A program made the position numbers and the translations under genes. From Didymodactylos carnosus (lineage: Eukaryota; Rotifera; Eurotatoria; Philodinida; Philodinidae): DNA of 29,958 nucleotides. The stretch lies in the NCBI GenBank assembly GCA_905250885.1, contig CAJNOQ010001608.1, positions 1 through 29,958 of the forward strand, in the 5' to 3' direction. The number at the start of each line of letters is the position of its first letter. Positions within the stretch are counted from its first letter, which is position 1. Of the stretch, positions 9,843 to 22,000 are shown piece after piece. The notes under the pieces were generated by a model, which made no database searches, was not told where the DNA came from, and saw nothing but the letters and a program-made list of their open reading frames with translations.

Positions 9843-12800
9843 TTATGATAGACTACACCATTGACTTCGTTTACGTTTTAACCGACGTTCTTGTCTATTT
9901 AGATCACTGTCGGTATCCTCTTCATTTTCGATTAACGCATATTCTATTTCACTTAACGACGATGAACAACATATACTACATTCTGATTCATCACTATGAC
10001 TACTAGATATTGATAATTCTCTCAACGTTGTTGTCAACCATTTACAAGCAGGCATAAATTTAAAACCAATTAATTCTGAATGATTTTGATTCCAATCACA
10101 TAGAGAATAATAGGAAAGTTTTCGTAAATTATTTATACGCGTTTCTGTTTGTAAACGATACCAAACATCATCTGTCCATGGATTCGGCTCTGGAGAATTT
10201 TCTAACTGAGATAGTAATAACTGTTGTACTTCTGGAGACGTTCTACGTACTTCAAAGTCTAATGGTGATTTACCATCCTAAAAAAGAGAGAGAAGAATAT
10301 TATTAGATAAGTTTAAAAATAAAGAAATTAATCATGTATACCTTATCTGTAACAAAATCAGATGCACCAAATTGAGATAAAAGTTTTTGGATATCATTAA
10401 ATAATAAACCACAAGCATAATGATACGGTGTACGATTACACTAGAATATCAAACAAAATTAAGAGTCAATTAATTTATAATATAGACCAAAGTTCTATTA
10501 TTCTTTTCAAATTATACGACTGTGGCTGTTTTTTAAATAACTCAAGAACAAAAAGTGATAGACTAAATAATTGAAAGCACCATTGAAACTATAATAAATT
10601 TTCAGATGATTGTCAATAAAATTCATCACAAATACTTATTTCCTTTTTCAGTTATAGAACGATGTTAAGCATATGAAAATGAGTCTGTCCTAAAGGTTCG
10701 ATGTGGTTTCGAATGGTTTTGAGTGAGTTACCCTTAGACTTTTATTGACCGTTCTTCTGGAAAATGGATTTTCAGAAAACCAGGAACCAAATCCAGAAAT
10801 TTTGCTGAATCGATCATTTTATAGAGGACACAAAACTGTCCATGATCCATAAGTTTTAGTTTTTCAAAATACCAGTGAACGGTGCTATGATTTTTGCAAA
10901 GTATCCTACTGCAACATTTTACTATTAAAACAAGTAGCCACTCTTTTGGGGAATTTTCCTACGCTGTTGATTTTGGCTTTGAAAAAATAAAACTTGTGGA
11001 TCATCGACAGTTTTGTGTCCTCTACAAAATGGCCGATTTAGAAAAAAAATTTGGATTCGCTCCCTGGTTTTCTGAAGATCCAGTTTTCAGAAAACCGGTC
11101 AATAAAAGTCTAAGGATAACTCTGATGTTCATATTTAGAATCAGCGCCATCAATTCCATACAGTCCACCTAGTTTCATTGAAAAAACAATTTGCAGCTTA
11201 GGATCCTCCCTTCATAAGCCCGTAGTAGACTTTTAAATACTTCTGTAAAAACAAACATTGCTAGATGATTCAGCATTACTAATTGTCTACAACCCATTCC
11301 TTTTGAGTTTACCAATAGTGACCAGGTACCAGTCCTGTACAGCGGATTTCCTTCGATGCCATATATAAACGTTAAAAAATCAAGAGATTATTTGACTCCC
11401 ATTTCGAAGAATATACTCTGAAATATCTATCCATGAAAAAAAGTCAATGACTTTCTAATTCGGGCTTCTGAGGTATGACCTGGGCTTTCCAGAGATCTTC
11501 CAGAGAACCTGACTTACAGAAACATGTTGAAACCCTTCTCTCTTAGGAAAAAGCACTATATAATCAAGTAAATGCGAGCTTACGTGATCTCTTATCATAT
11601 CAAACTTTCCAATAATATGTGAATAGTGCTCAAATAAATATTCTAATAACGGATAATTTTGCTGTAAAACAAGTTTATGAATTATTGTCTGATAATTGCC
11701 CTACAAATATGAAAGTCTAAGTTTGTGTGTTGAAAATGCTTTTTATTTAACATACAATTTCTCTAGATAAAATCAGATTATTTGGTAAATCAAAACTATT
11801 TTCAACAAACAAACATTGTTTTAACAAATCTAAACTACAATTGTTATCAACACAACGATGTAATTGAGAAATTTGATTCTAAAAGTAAAAATGAACAGCC
11901 GTTGAAGATAAAATATGACATCAAACATCAATTTACCGTATATATTCGAACAGCATCTATATATTCCTGGAATGAATAAGATTCATTCGTAAATTTTTCA
12001 TTGGATTGAAGTAGCTAAAAATAAAATGATAAAAAATAATCGTATTTTAGATGTCAAATTTTACAACAATATCTTACTATTATTTACCTCTTCAAGTATA
12101 TAATTAATTTGATATCCATTGTAAATCAAACTGTTTCGAAACGTTCGATTATTTATCACATAATCTTTTATTATCTAAATAGTAACTAGGTAATACTGTC
12201 TATAAGAAACAGACAGAGTACTCAATACATACACCATCGATAAATGCTAGAAGCTCGCCATTTTGTTCGTCAATTGCCCAATCACGAATTGTTTTGTTAT
12301 TCTAAAAATAATAATTTATAAACAACAATTTATTAGACTATTTAACTAAAATCACTTTGTTTCTGTTAGATAATAATTCATTTTGACAATAATCTGAGCT
12401 AAGTAAGATTTTTAATAGATTGAAATTGACATTATTTTGAATAGCAAACCATAGAAATGATAAACCCTAAAGAAATAATAAAACAAATATAAGCCCCCTT
12501 TGACAAGTAAACATTTTAGTAGCTCCTCTTCCAGAATAGTAGGTCGTGGCTTTCTATTATTATTTCACACATTCACGAACATTTTTCTTTAAAAAATCGT
12601 GCTACAACTCCCCATAGAACGATTATGAAATAAAAACTTCGCTCCAAACTGGCCTTCTATTCAGGATAACGTATTAATCTGAGGAATGGTTTATGCATAA
12701 TTACCCTATAACGCAATGAACTCAAATCTCCTGAATAGGGTGCTTCTTTCCATTTTGGTGTTAAACGTAAAATAACTTCATCACTGAGACGAGATGAAGA

Positions 12801-14143
12801 AAACATTGTAAAGTAAACTGGCAATTCATTTCCGTCATCATCCCACATTAATTCATTTAGATTATTGCATTTATCATTTAAAACAATCTTTATCAACTCA
12901 AGATTATTCGCTTGCATAATATAATAGCGTAATGTTGCACCATTTGCAGCCTAGTAGAATATTATTTTGAAAATAAAACAGTTAGTGTTCTCAAATATTG
13001 GTATACCTGAAGTTTTTCTACTTACGAGATTTCGAAAACTCAAATTAACAGAGTTTTCCTTAAGAATATTCTTTATTGTCATTACATCATGTCCCATAAT
13101 TGCAAATGCCATATCCTAAAACACAAATATATTAACCATGCATATCTGCAAAAGAAAATATTCTTACTAAAGTTGGTTTAATTTTCGTTAACAAATCAAG
13201 ACAAGTATGAAATTCTTTCTCTTTGGCGTATGTTAATAATGTCTTGTTTTCCTGAAAAATAGAAACAAACAGTGACTTTGTAAACATCGAATCAAAAATA
13301 TTTTACAATTAATTGATCTAAACGACACCAAGCATTGACTAATTTTCGAATAGCTCCAATATCATGATTAGCAATAGCCATCCAGTATGAAGGCTAAATA
13401 AGAAGAGATTCAATATTATCTGTACCAACCGTATATCATCAAACTCACAAAATATAAGGCCATAGTTTGTAAAGCAATGGAACGATCGTACGATGATAAA
13501 TTTTTGGCATAATCATACGCGGTCAAACCTTTCTAGAAAGAATAACTTTGAAAACTAGAAACTAACAATACGCCATTGTTATAAATATTTTACGCAATCT
13601 CGTTTCAATATATCGGCACCATTTTGTAAAATACATTGTAATAATTGTAATCGTTTTTCGATAATAATCACATGTAAAATTGTTCGTTGTTCGCTATCTT
13701 GTTCGTTTATATCAACAGATTCAAAAGAAGACAGGCGATATAATTCGATACATTTCTGCCGATCGTCGAGTGCAGTCGAGCGAATTAGGTCGTGTAAAGG
13801 ATAATACGATTGATCAGATAAAAAAACAACTTCCTAAAAAAAGACAAATGAATAAATATTAATAATCTGAATCGACTTAACGCTGTGACACAATGTTATG
13901 ATCGACAAAATAGCATTACAGACACCTTTCACGTATAAACTCTACAAAGTATTTCCAGAAAGATTTGTTTTGACGAAAGTTTTACAACTCTAAAAACTCT
14001 TCTTGTGAATTTTTCATAGTATGGTGATTTATAACCACCATAACTACCGCTACTTTTAAGACTCCACTACTCCCTTTCTTAGAGAATGCGGCGCAAAGAA
14101 AAATAATCATTACAATATTTCTTACTTTTTCTTGATTATTCAT
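9843..14143 (-). CDS. Ankyrin-repeat protein, 15 exons, function unknown
   Basis: Exons: 14126-14143, 13594-13833, 13449-13532, 13307-13393, 13168-13251, 13026-13115, 12705-12950, 12356-12466, 12233-12301, 12088-12174, 11937-12014, 11756-11878, 11584-11700, 10342-10440 and 9843-10277. Joined they give 1968 nt, or 655 aa, and every intron is phase 0. Ankyrin character is clearest at residues about 49-86 (RTILHV, LLQCILQNGADI, then KGLTAYDYA in the next exon) and about 479-530 (NRTPYHYACG, LLSQFGASD, KDGKSPLDF). The repeats between are divergent but keep the helical leucine pattern, and many exons are one repeat long (23-41 aa). The C-terminus is Ser/Asp/Glu-rich and ends in a basic patch (RRLKRKRSQW). 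The first exon encodes only six residues and is the least certain part. I recognise no specific orthologue. It may be a scaffold, but the partner is unknown. Intron 13 contains a foldback repeat. Confidence 0.85.
10725..11122. mobile_element. Foldback (inverted-repeat) element in intron 13 of the ankyrin gene
   Basis: The arms, about 10725-10865 and 10981-11122, are reverse complements with roughly 80 percent identity over about 140 nt. They share blocks such as CTTAGACTTTTATTGACC and AGAGGACACAAAACTGTC. The spacer is about 115 nt. The element has no transposase, and the 92-codon open frame inside it (10894-11172) looks accidental. It sits in a 1143-nt intron, while the gene's other introns are mostly 50-140 nt. 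The moderate divergence of the arms implies an older insertion. Superfamily and target-site duplication could not be determined. Confidence 0.75.
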
Positions 14144-16048
14144 AATGCAATCGATTTTACGAATTGTTATATGGAATTGTGCTTGTAGAGCATTACCCTT
14201 TAGAATTAATTATGAACTTTTGAATTTGATACTTCTCTACCAACGAATACTAAATAAATGCTGAACGTACTCGGAACACGCATACTTAATCGCAATAGTT
14301 GTGCCAAAGCACTGTCGATCAATATGATATGGTATGGATGTATGATACCACTATAAGAATTGATTGTATGTGAGCCATGTCAAATATTTTCGTCCAATTG
14401 AAATTGCTGTAGCCATTCACATGGCGGTGATTAAATACACTGCACGTTACTGCTAACGTCCTCTAACGTAACTGGTTTTGATTTTCGTTTAAAACGAAAG
14501 AAGGTTTATTTTCAATGACTGTAGTACATTTTAGTAAGTTAGTAATAAGATGGTGATTCACCATTTTAAAATGTCCGAATGATCGCATCAGTTGGATAAG
14601 CTGAGCTGTAGTCTTGACCTTAGTCTAGGGTCTTACGTAGTTATAGAGAGAAGGAGTTAAAGCTAAAAAGCAAAAGAGAAAATTGCTTTATATATGCCAG
14701 ATAGGAAACAGAATGCATAGATCTAATCGGCTAATACACCCAGTCGAGTATATAGAGATTGGTCGAATTTTTATTCAACAAAAAGAGAAAAAGAAAAGAA
14801 AAATTATTATTGCTAGCGGCCATTTCTGGCAGGTAACTTTCAACTATACTGATACGCACGAAACAACTACGAAAGAAATATCTTCCACTATTATTCATCA
14901 TGAATCAAATTGAAGTCGACGATACTTTCCATCGTGAGATTAAAATTTTCACTGTTTCTCACTATAAACCTCGGGTAAAGCTATGCTAGCAACTACAATG
15001 GTGTTAGCATCCACTGTGATGTTCATACCAGTAGAAAAATCTATTAAAAACGGTGATGCCAGGTTAGACAAGACCAATTAATAGGAAATTGCTAGATGCG
15101 AAAAAATAATCACAACTAACTTAACAATCCGAACACTGTGTTTATTCTAAAGTATTACTCCTAGCAGTTGATTCTGACGAAATGTCTTGGTTTACGATGC
15201 TTATTTTGTTAAACTTTAGAGTCTGTTTCATCACATGAAGTTCTTCTTGTCTGATGTATGGCGATAAATGTTTTAGGCCTAGAGCGACGAGAAGACAACA
15301 AACTTCGTTTTCCTGCTTGAAAAAACTACCGTCCTCATCCTCATTTCATATCTTTTCGGGTAATTCATACGTTGAAGTGATTCTTTCATTCAATTGTCAC
15401 TGACTGGAATAATCTTCCGAAGTCAGTCATTCGTTCTTCTTATTATCATTTAAAATAGCTTTATATCAGCAGCTTTACAGTTGAACGTAGTCATATTTAC
15501 AGTTAAGAACAAATCCAGTATTATTACTCTTTATTTTTATTTTTTATTTATTATTCTTTTTTTCGTATCTCTCTGTTTTGTACACTAATTTACTTCTTTT
15601 TTTTTTATTTCTCTATTTATAGTTTCTTCTGTTTGGCTCGAGTCATTAGTATTATAGGTCGCAGATGACTTTGAGAAAGCAGCATTCTGCTGAATTCTTT
15701 TATTTTGAGCGGAAACAATGTCGATGTAGTCCTACTGTGCGTATTTTCTTTTGAACATTTTCTTGGCGTCAGCTTTATAAGGATATATAAGTTATGCCAA
15801 TCGAGCAGTAGAATTTATTAAATATTATTTTCCCTTTTTTTTTCAGATTCCGTCGTTCGCTTAATGAATATGGTTTCTTTTTAATAGAAAAGAATGTTTT
15901 CGTGGCACGAATAACCTGAAAAACTTAGAAAAGCTTATTATTTTTTGTAAATTAGGGTTATTTTTAAAACAAATTGTTCAGGTATATATTAGAGAAATAA
16001 ATAAGACAACTTTCAGTCGTACTAGATCAAAGATTTGTTTAGACAATC
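14144..16048. promoter_or_regulatory. Divergent intergenic region between the ankyrin gene and SECISBP2L
   Basis: About 1.9 kb lies between two genes transcribed away from each other, so it should contain both promoters. It is AT-rich, with T-runs near 15530-15620 and 15830-15845. AG acceptor-like sites lie just upstream of the SECISBP2L ATG (a pyrimidine-rich TTTCAG near 16012). They could reflect a 5' UTR intron or spliced-leader addition, but nothing proves either. The open frame at 14683-14913 has no recognisable domain. No specific promoter element is claimed. Confidence 0.4.
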
Positions 16049-19000
16049 ATGACGTCGACACCATCGGCTTTATCTGCGACAGCCAAAGAATTTATTCCAT
16101 CTCAAATCCCTACATTAGGATACTGCGATTCTGTTGATCCAGTTAGTCTCGGTTCAACCACGACCATTTATGTTAGCGGTATGCCTGGAACGTCGTTATT
16201 GTATCCGACTCAAACAACGTGTCTAGATATGAGCAAAACGCAGTTATCTCATTTACCAGAAATTGAATTACACATTCAACAACGTCAGACACAACAATTC
16301 AACATTGAATCATCTCAAGTGCCTAGCTCATCATCGACATCATCTACATCGCCCATTGCTCAACAACAATCACAAATTATTCTCTTGCCAACAAACATTC
16401 CATATCCAAATTATCCACAAACAATGCCTTCGTCAGCACAAATTCTTTATACCACAAGTAATAAATTAACTTGAGAGCTTCTGAGTGAAGTCCTATAAAT
16501 GTCAACAGCTATAGTACTTATTCTCTTCAGCTATGTGCAGAAGCTTTAAAACTCAATCTTTCTCAACTTTTTCTCTTCTAGGTTTAACGCCAAATGAACC
16601 GCCTCCGTATTATGCTCATCCGTATGATATTATCGATCAACAACAGCCACAGTTAGTCAGTTTTTCTCTTCAACCTCAACTACCTCCACAATCATTACAA
16701 ATATGTAAGTTGTAATAGTTTATCCTTTTTATCCATTAACATTTTTTTCGGTCTGACACAGGTAATTTACATCAACAAGGGCAGTCTCACAATCGTTATA
16801 AACAACACAATGATCAATTGCACCAACAATCATCCATACCAAGGCGTGATGGTGGGCGATCGTCTCGGGGTACTAGTTCATCTTACTTACGTGGTAGAGG
16901 TGGTAGCTATCGACCAAATAATAATTTTTACAATTCTTCAATTGAAAACTCTGATTATCAACATAACAATAGATCACCCACATCATCTTCATCTTATCGT
17001 CGTTACGGTAGTAGTCAAAATTATAACAGTAGCAGAGGTCGAGGATCCTACGATCAATCACAACGTTATAATGATCGGAATTCAGCATTCTTCAATGGTC
17101 CTTATTCTCAATCACCACACCTATCACAGAATAAAAATGATTTAACAAATTCAACTCAATCAAAACGTATGTAACTGGTGATGCAAAAGTTTTTTTCTTT
17201 TTTGTTTCCACTATTGCTTTCTCCCAAAACATCCGGAAGGGTTAATTGTTTCTCCGTTGGAAAGACCGAAATCTGAACTTCAAAAAAACATATGAAACAA
17301 AACTTTTGTGATTGAATTTGAGTGAGAAAAAATTTAAATACCAAATGTCGCCAAAAAGCTCTTGTAATTTTCGCACTCTTGGAACATCTCTTTCTCAACA
17401 ACGTTTTCCTTTCCTCATAACAGAATACATTTGAAATCATGTATTTATAGAAACCAGAAGTGTTTTTGTCGCTCTTTCGAATAGGGTACGATAAATTATC
17501 TTTCAATCTACTTTTCAAGCAGAAATTCGCAAATTTCTCATTAGTTTCACGATGCACCATCTTTCTCATGCAAAATGAAGCTTTCTACCAAAACTGGGTT
17601 TCATAATACACCGTTTTTTGTATTAAGACATCACTGAAAAACTTTTAGAAGTAGGGCGATCGATACAGTTTTGCAGAGGCTACATTCTGATCGATCTGAT
17701 TTCCAAAAAAGCTTATTTCTTCAGGCTATAGTAAAAAAATAAAGAAAAAAGCACTTTACAAGAGCTTTTTGGCGGCATTTGGTATTTAAATTTTTTCTCA
17801 CTCAAATTCAATCACAAAAGTTTTGTTTCATATGTTTTTTTGAAGTTCAGATTTCGGTCTTTCCAACGGAGAAACAATTAACCCTTCCGGATGTTTTGGG
17901 AGAAAGCAATAGTGGAAACAAAAAAGAAAAAAACTTTTGCATTACCCGTTATATATTAAGGTTACCGTAGAAAGAGGAGAAATTCGTAGCGCAATAAATA
18001 TTTTTTTATCCACTATTTTATAGGCATTCCATCTTCTAACTCTCATCAACGTAGTTTTTCATCCTACGATCAAGTTGATAATAGTAATAATTATCAGCCA
18101 ACACGTAGTCGAGGTTTGACAAGAAGAATTCCAAATTCTCGTTCGTATGATGATCGGAATGGTTCTGATTATGTCGATTACGATGTTGTAGGAGATATCG
18201 ATTTCAATCATATGGATAATGATCAACATACTAATCACAATAATAATCAAGCACAGTCTCTTATTGATAGTAACGATGTGACATCATTTGAATTTCGTCA
18301 AGAAGATTTTCCTAGTTTACCTCTAAATGCGAATAATCATACCGTTAACAACAAACAACATACATCTCATGTACATGTCAACGGCGATAACAATCATATT
18401 AGGTAAAAATACATCTTGTCTTGCATTTAGAAATATAAATATTTTTAAGTATTTTAGTCAACCAAATCAAAATGGTACTCAACCGTCATGGAACATAGTT
18501 GTATCCACTGCTCGTCCAAAATCCTCATCTCCGACTTCCAAATCACCTGCGATTACTAAACAACGATCAACAAGTCAACATTCTCAAACATCTCGGAAAA
18601 GTCGTAAGGAAGCTCCTCCAGACAATAAAAAATCAAAATCACATGAACGAAATAAAACATCGCCGAATCAAACAAAATCACCTTTAACTCAACAGCGTTC
18701 TGTATCATTAAACTCAAATAATCAACAAGATGCAGGTAACATACTTAGTAATGTTACTATAAATAAATAGTTTTACTTACACATTTTTTCAGAGTCTGCA
18801 CAACAAAAACAGCGCCGTCATGGACGAAAGAAATCGAAAACAAAAACTACAAAGCAACAAGAGCAGGCGACAACAGAAACACCTTCATTTACGTCGTCAA
18901 AAATTGTTCCATTTGCATTAGACGACGAAAGCGCATTTCCAACGTTGTCGAATTCACAAACAACAACGAAAAAAGTTGTAAAAAATACTACACAACACCC

Positions 19001-22000
19001 AAATGATCCTAATCAAACAGATGGTAAGAAAAAAAGGATTGAAAATTGTGAAACAAGTTAGTAATGTTTTTGCAGACTTCTATGAATTAATAGTATTTAT
19101 TTGTCTTATGAATGTGGTTGTTTCAGATTTGAAAGTGTAGATGAGTAATTCCATCTTTTTCCTTAAATAGTATACACGGACGAACCTTGAATTTGTGCTA
19201 AACATAAGAGTTTACCCATAATTAAGTATTTTTTTAACCATTTCTGAGTAAAGCTGCAAGATAGAAGTTTTCTGGAATTTCTAGAAAACCGTCAGAGAGA
19301 AGATAATCCGACTCCAAAGTTAAAACCTCAAGTCTTGTGTAGTAGTGCTCGAGTAGTAAGATGCCACTAATTCAAAATGGGGCACCATTTTTTGTTTCCG
19401 TTTATTTATACATGATTAGATAGACCATATTGAGCGTATTAAGAAGAATATGTGTGTTTTAATCTTTAAAACACTTTTTTAAGGGTAAAAAAATTGAAAT
19501 AATCTGAAGAGTTTAAAATTTAAAAAAATCACTAATTTTCAATAAGTTTGGTTTTTTGAATACCGGTTTCAGTTCGAAGATTTCAAACCGCGTTTTATCT
19601 CTTTCGCTGATTGAATAAGAAAGCGCTTGTTTCAAATGAAACAAATGCTCCGTCCCCAAGATATCTCAATTTTAATGAAAATCAGGCAGTTTTCGCTAAA
19701 AAACGATCAAGTTATTCTTTAACACAGTTCAAGGAAGACGTTTCAAAGAAAAGCGTTGGTTTCGTAGATAAACAACAGCGTATTATCCGATGGTATCGCT
19801 TCCGGGACTTGTAAAGTTCAATAAAAAGTCAATGTTTTTTTCAGTGGGGCTTTGAAAACCAGGTTTTCTAGAAAACTCTTTAATAAAAATACTGAAAATC
19901 GTCTGTTTGGATAGAGAATTAAGTTCTGAACAAAATAAGACCTCTTTGAGGTTTCTATGATCCTGACTTGCCGGAGAGACATCTTTTGGTCCGACAAGAT
20001 ATGCCAAAAGTCAAAATGAAATACCCTACCAGCGGGATGTCGTAGAAACCTCGGAGAGGTCTCATTTTGTTCAGAACTTAATTCTCTATCCAACCAGATG
20101 ATTTGCAGTATTTTTTTACAAAAGTGTTTTCTAGAAAATCTCGTTTCAAAAGACCCTCTGAAAAACCTTTACAAGTCTCGAAAGTGGTATCATCGGATAA
20201 TACCCTGTTGTTTACCTACGACACCAACGTTTTTTTTTGAATTTGAGTCAAAACTGACAACTTTATTAAAGAATGGTTTGACCGACAAAAAGCTCTTCGT
20301 ACTTTTGTAGCTCGCACTTTGGCGGCTAGCTATGAAGTATGAATGGAGGCTACATCTCTTAACAGGTAAAACTAGATAGGTTTACAAAATGAGAAATAGG
20401 TCCTTCAGCCCCTACTATTGGCGCCAAAAATTTCTGGGTAAAAGTGCGTTTGTTTCATTTCAAACAAGCATTTTCTTATTCAGTCAGCAGAAAAGAAAAA
20501 TGCGGTTTGAAATCTTCGAATTAAAACCAATATACAAAAAATCAAACTTACGAAAAAGAGACAAAAACTCTTCGAGACCTGCTTCGTACATCATTTAAGC
20601 AAGACTGAAACTCGCTTTCATTGAGTCGTATTTGATCATCATTTTTTCACACTCCATTCTCTAGTTTTGACCAACTTTCTGCTGTCAGATTAAGATAACG
20701 CCACTTTTGGCACTATTAAACGATATATGTATAATTTGAATGCTTTGTAGAAGACAGTAATAAGTATCTTTACTTAAATTTTAATTCCATATCGATCATT
20801 GAGTATTGAAATTGAATCATCATTTTCTTTTTCACTTTTGGAGATCTCTGCATAATTATTGTTATTTACTACTTTAGAACTTTTTTTTCTAGTTTCAATT
20901 GAACCACCCACAACGATAGAGAAACAATCTCAGCCATCGTCACATCGGAAACCTCATCCAAAAGCAAATACAGCTTATGCTGTGCGTTTAACTGACATGT
21001 TTAATGCTTTGAATACGACAAGTGCAAATAAAAGTCAACAAAAATCTTCATCGTCTGTTCAAATAAAAACAAATCCATTGGATTCAAACCCGGTGCCGAA
21101 ACGTGGAAAAGAACGTGAAGAACCAAAACGACGTAAACCGACAAAATTAAAACGTATTATTAATAAAGAATTAGAAGAAAACCATAAACAACGATTGTCT
21201 TTGAAACAACAACCATCATTGGACACAAATAATGAATTAAATAATAGTATAAATGATAGTAATAAACAACAATATGACGAGTAAGTGTTGTAGCATAATG
21301 CTCATTTGAGGAGCGTGCGCACATATGTACAGATAACCATAGGTCAAAAAGAGTAAAACGGTTTAAATTCGAGTCGTTTGTTTCACCGTGTTGTTAATTG
21401 TTGTTTCTTTGTGTATTTAATTTATTTGTGTGTTGTATAAATCGATCGTTGAGCGTTGTGAGAGCGTTGCGAACAGTAATAACAGAAAATTGAACATCAG
21501 AAAAGTTTAAAAAAACAACAGTAATCCAATCCAAACAAAATTTTTTCAATAACTAAAGAATTTAAAATCTAGAACAATTTTCTCATATTTATCGTGTTCA
21601 TTTTTCTTTTGTTTTGCTGTGCGAATACCATAATCAAAAAATTTTATTTTTATATTTCATCCCTGTTATTTTTTTCTGTGTATCTTTCGACTACGGTTTT
21701 CGTACGTATGAATGCACGCATACTACCTCACATACGCTCTTTATCTTGTATCATTTTTCTGTTATTATTTAGTACTAAGCATGCTCCTGCTACTCTTATA
21801 ACTAACACATTATTGAATGTTTTGTCGCAAATTTCTAATTCGACAAGTGTTCAAGATATGGACGAAGAAGATGATAATGGTAGTAGTGCATCATGCACTG
21901 AACAAGACGAAGAAAATCGTGATGATCATGAACAGATTAGTCAACAATCATCTTATAATCCTAGTCCATTTACAGCACAACCTCCACCCCCTTCAGAATC

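Noticed and set aside
13680-13862. 60-codon plus-strand open frame
   Set aside because: It lies antisense to ankyrin exon 2, whose coding frame is supported by splice sites and repeat motifs.
16810-17145. Alternative-frame and antisense open frames across SECISBP2L exon 3
   Set aside because: They are shadows of the true RG/Ser/Asn-rich exon, whose frame is fixed by both flanking splice junctions.
17156-17970. Two open frames encoding the same 55-residue stretch on opposite strands, as if a duplicated gene
   Set aside because: The identity is explained by the inverted repeat arms. There is no domain, and the sequence lies inside an intron.
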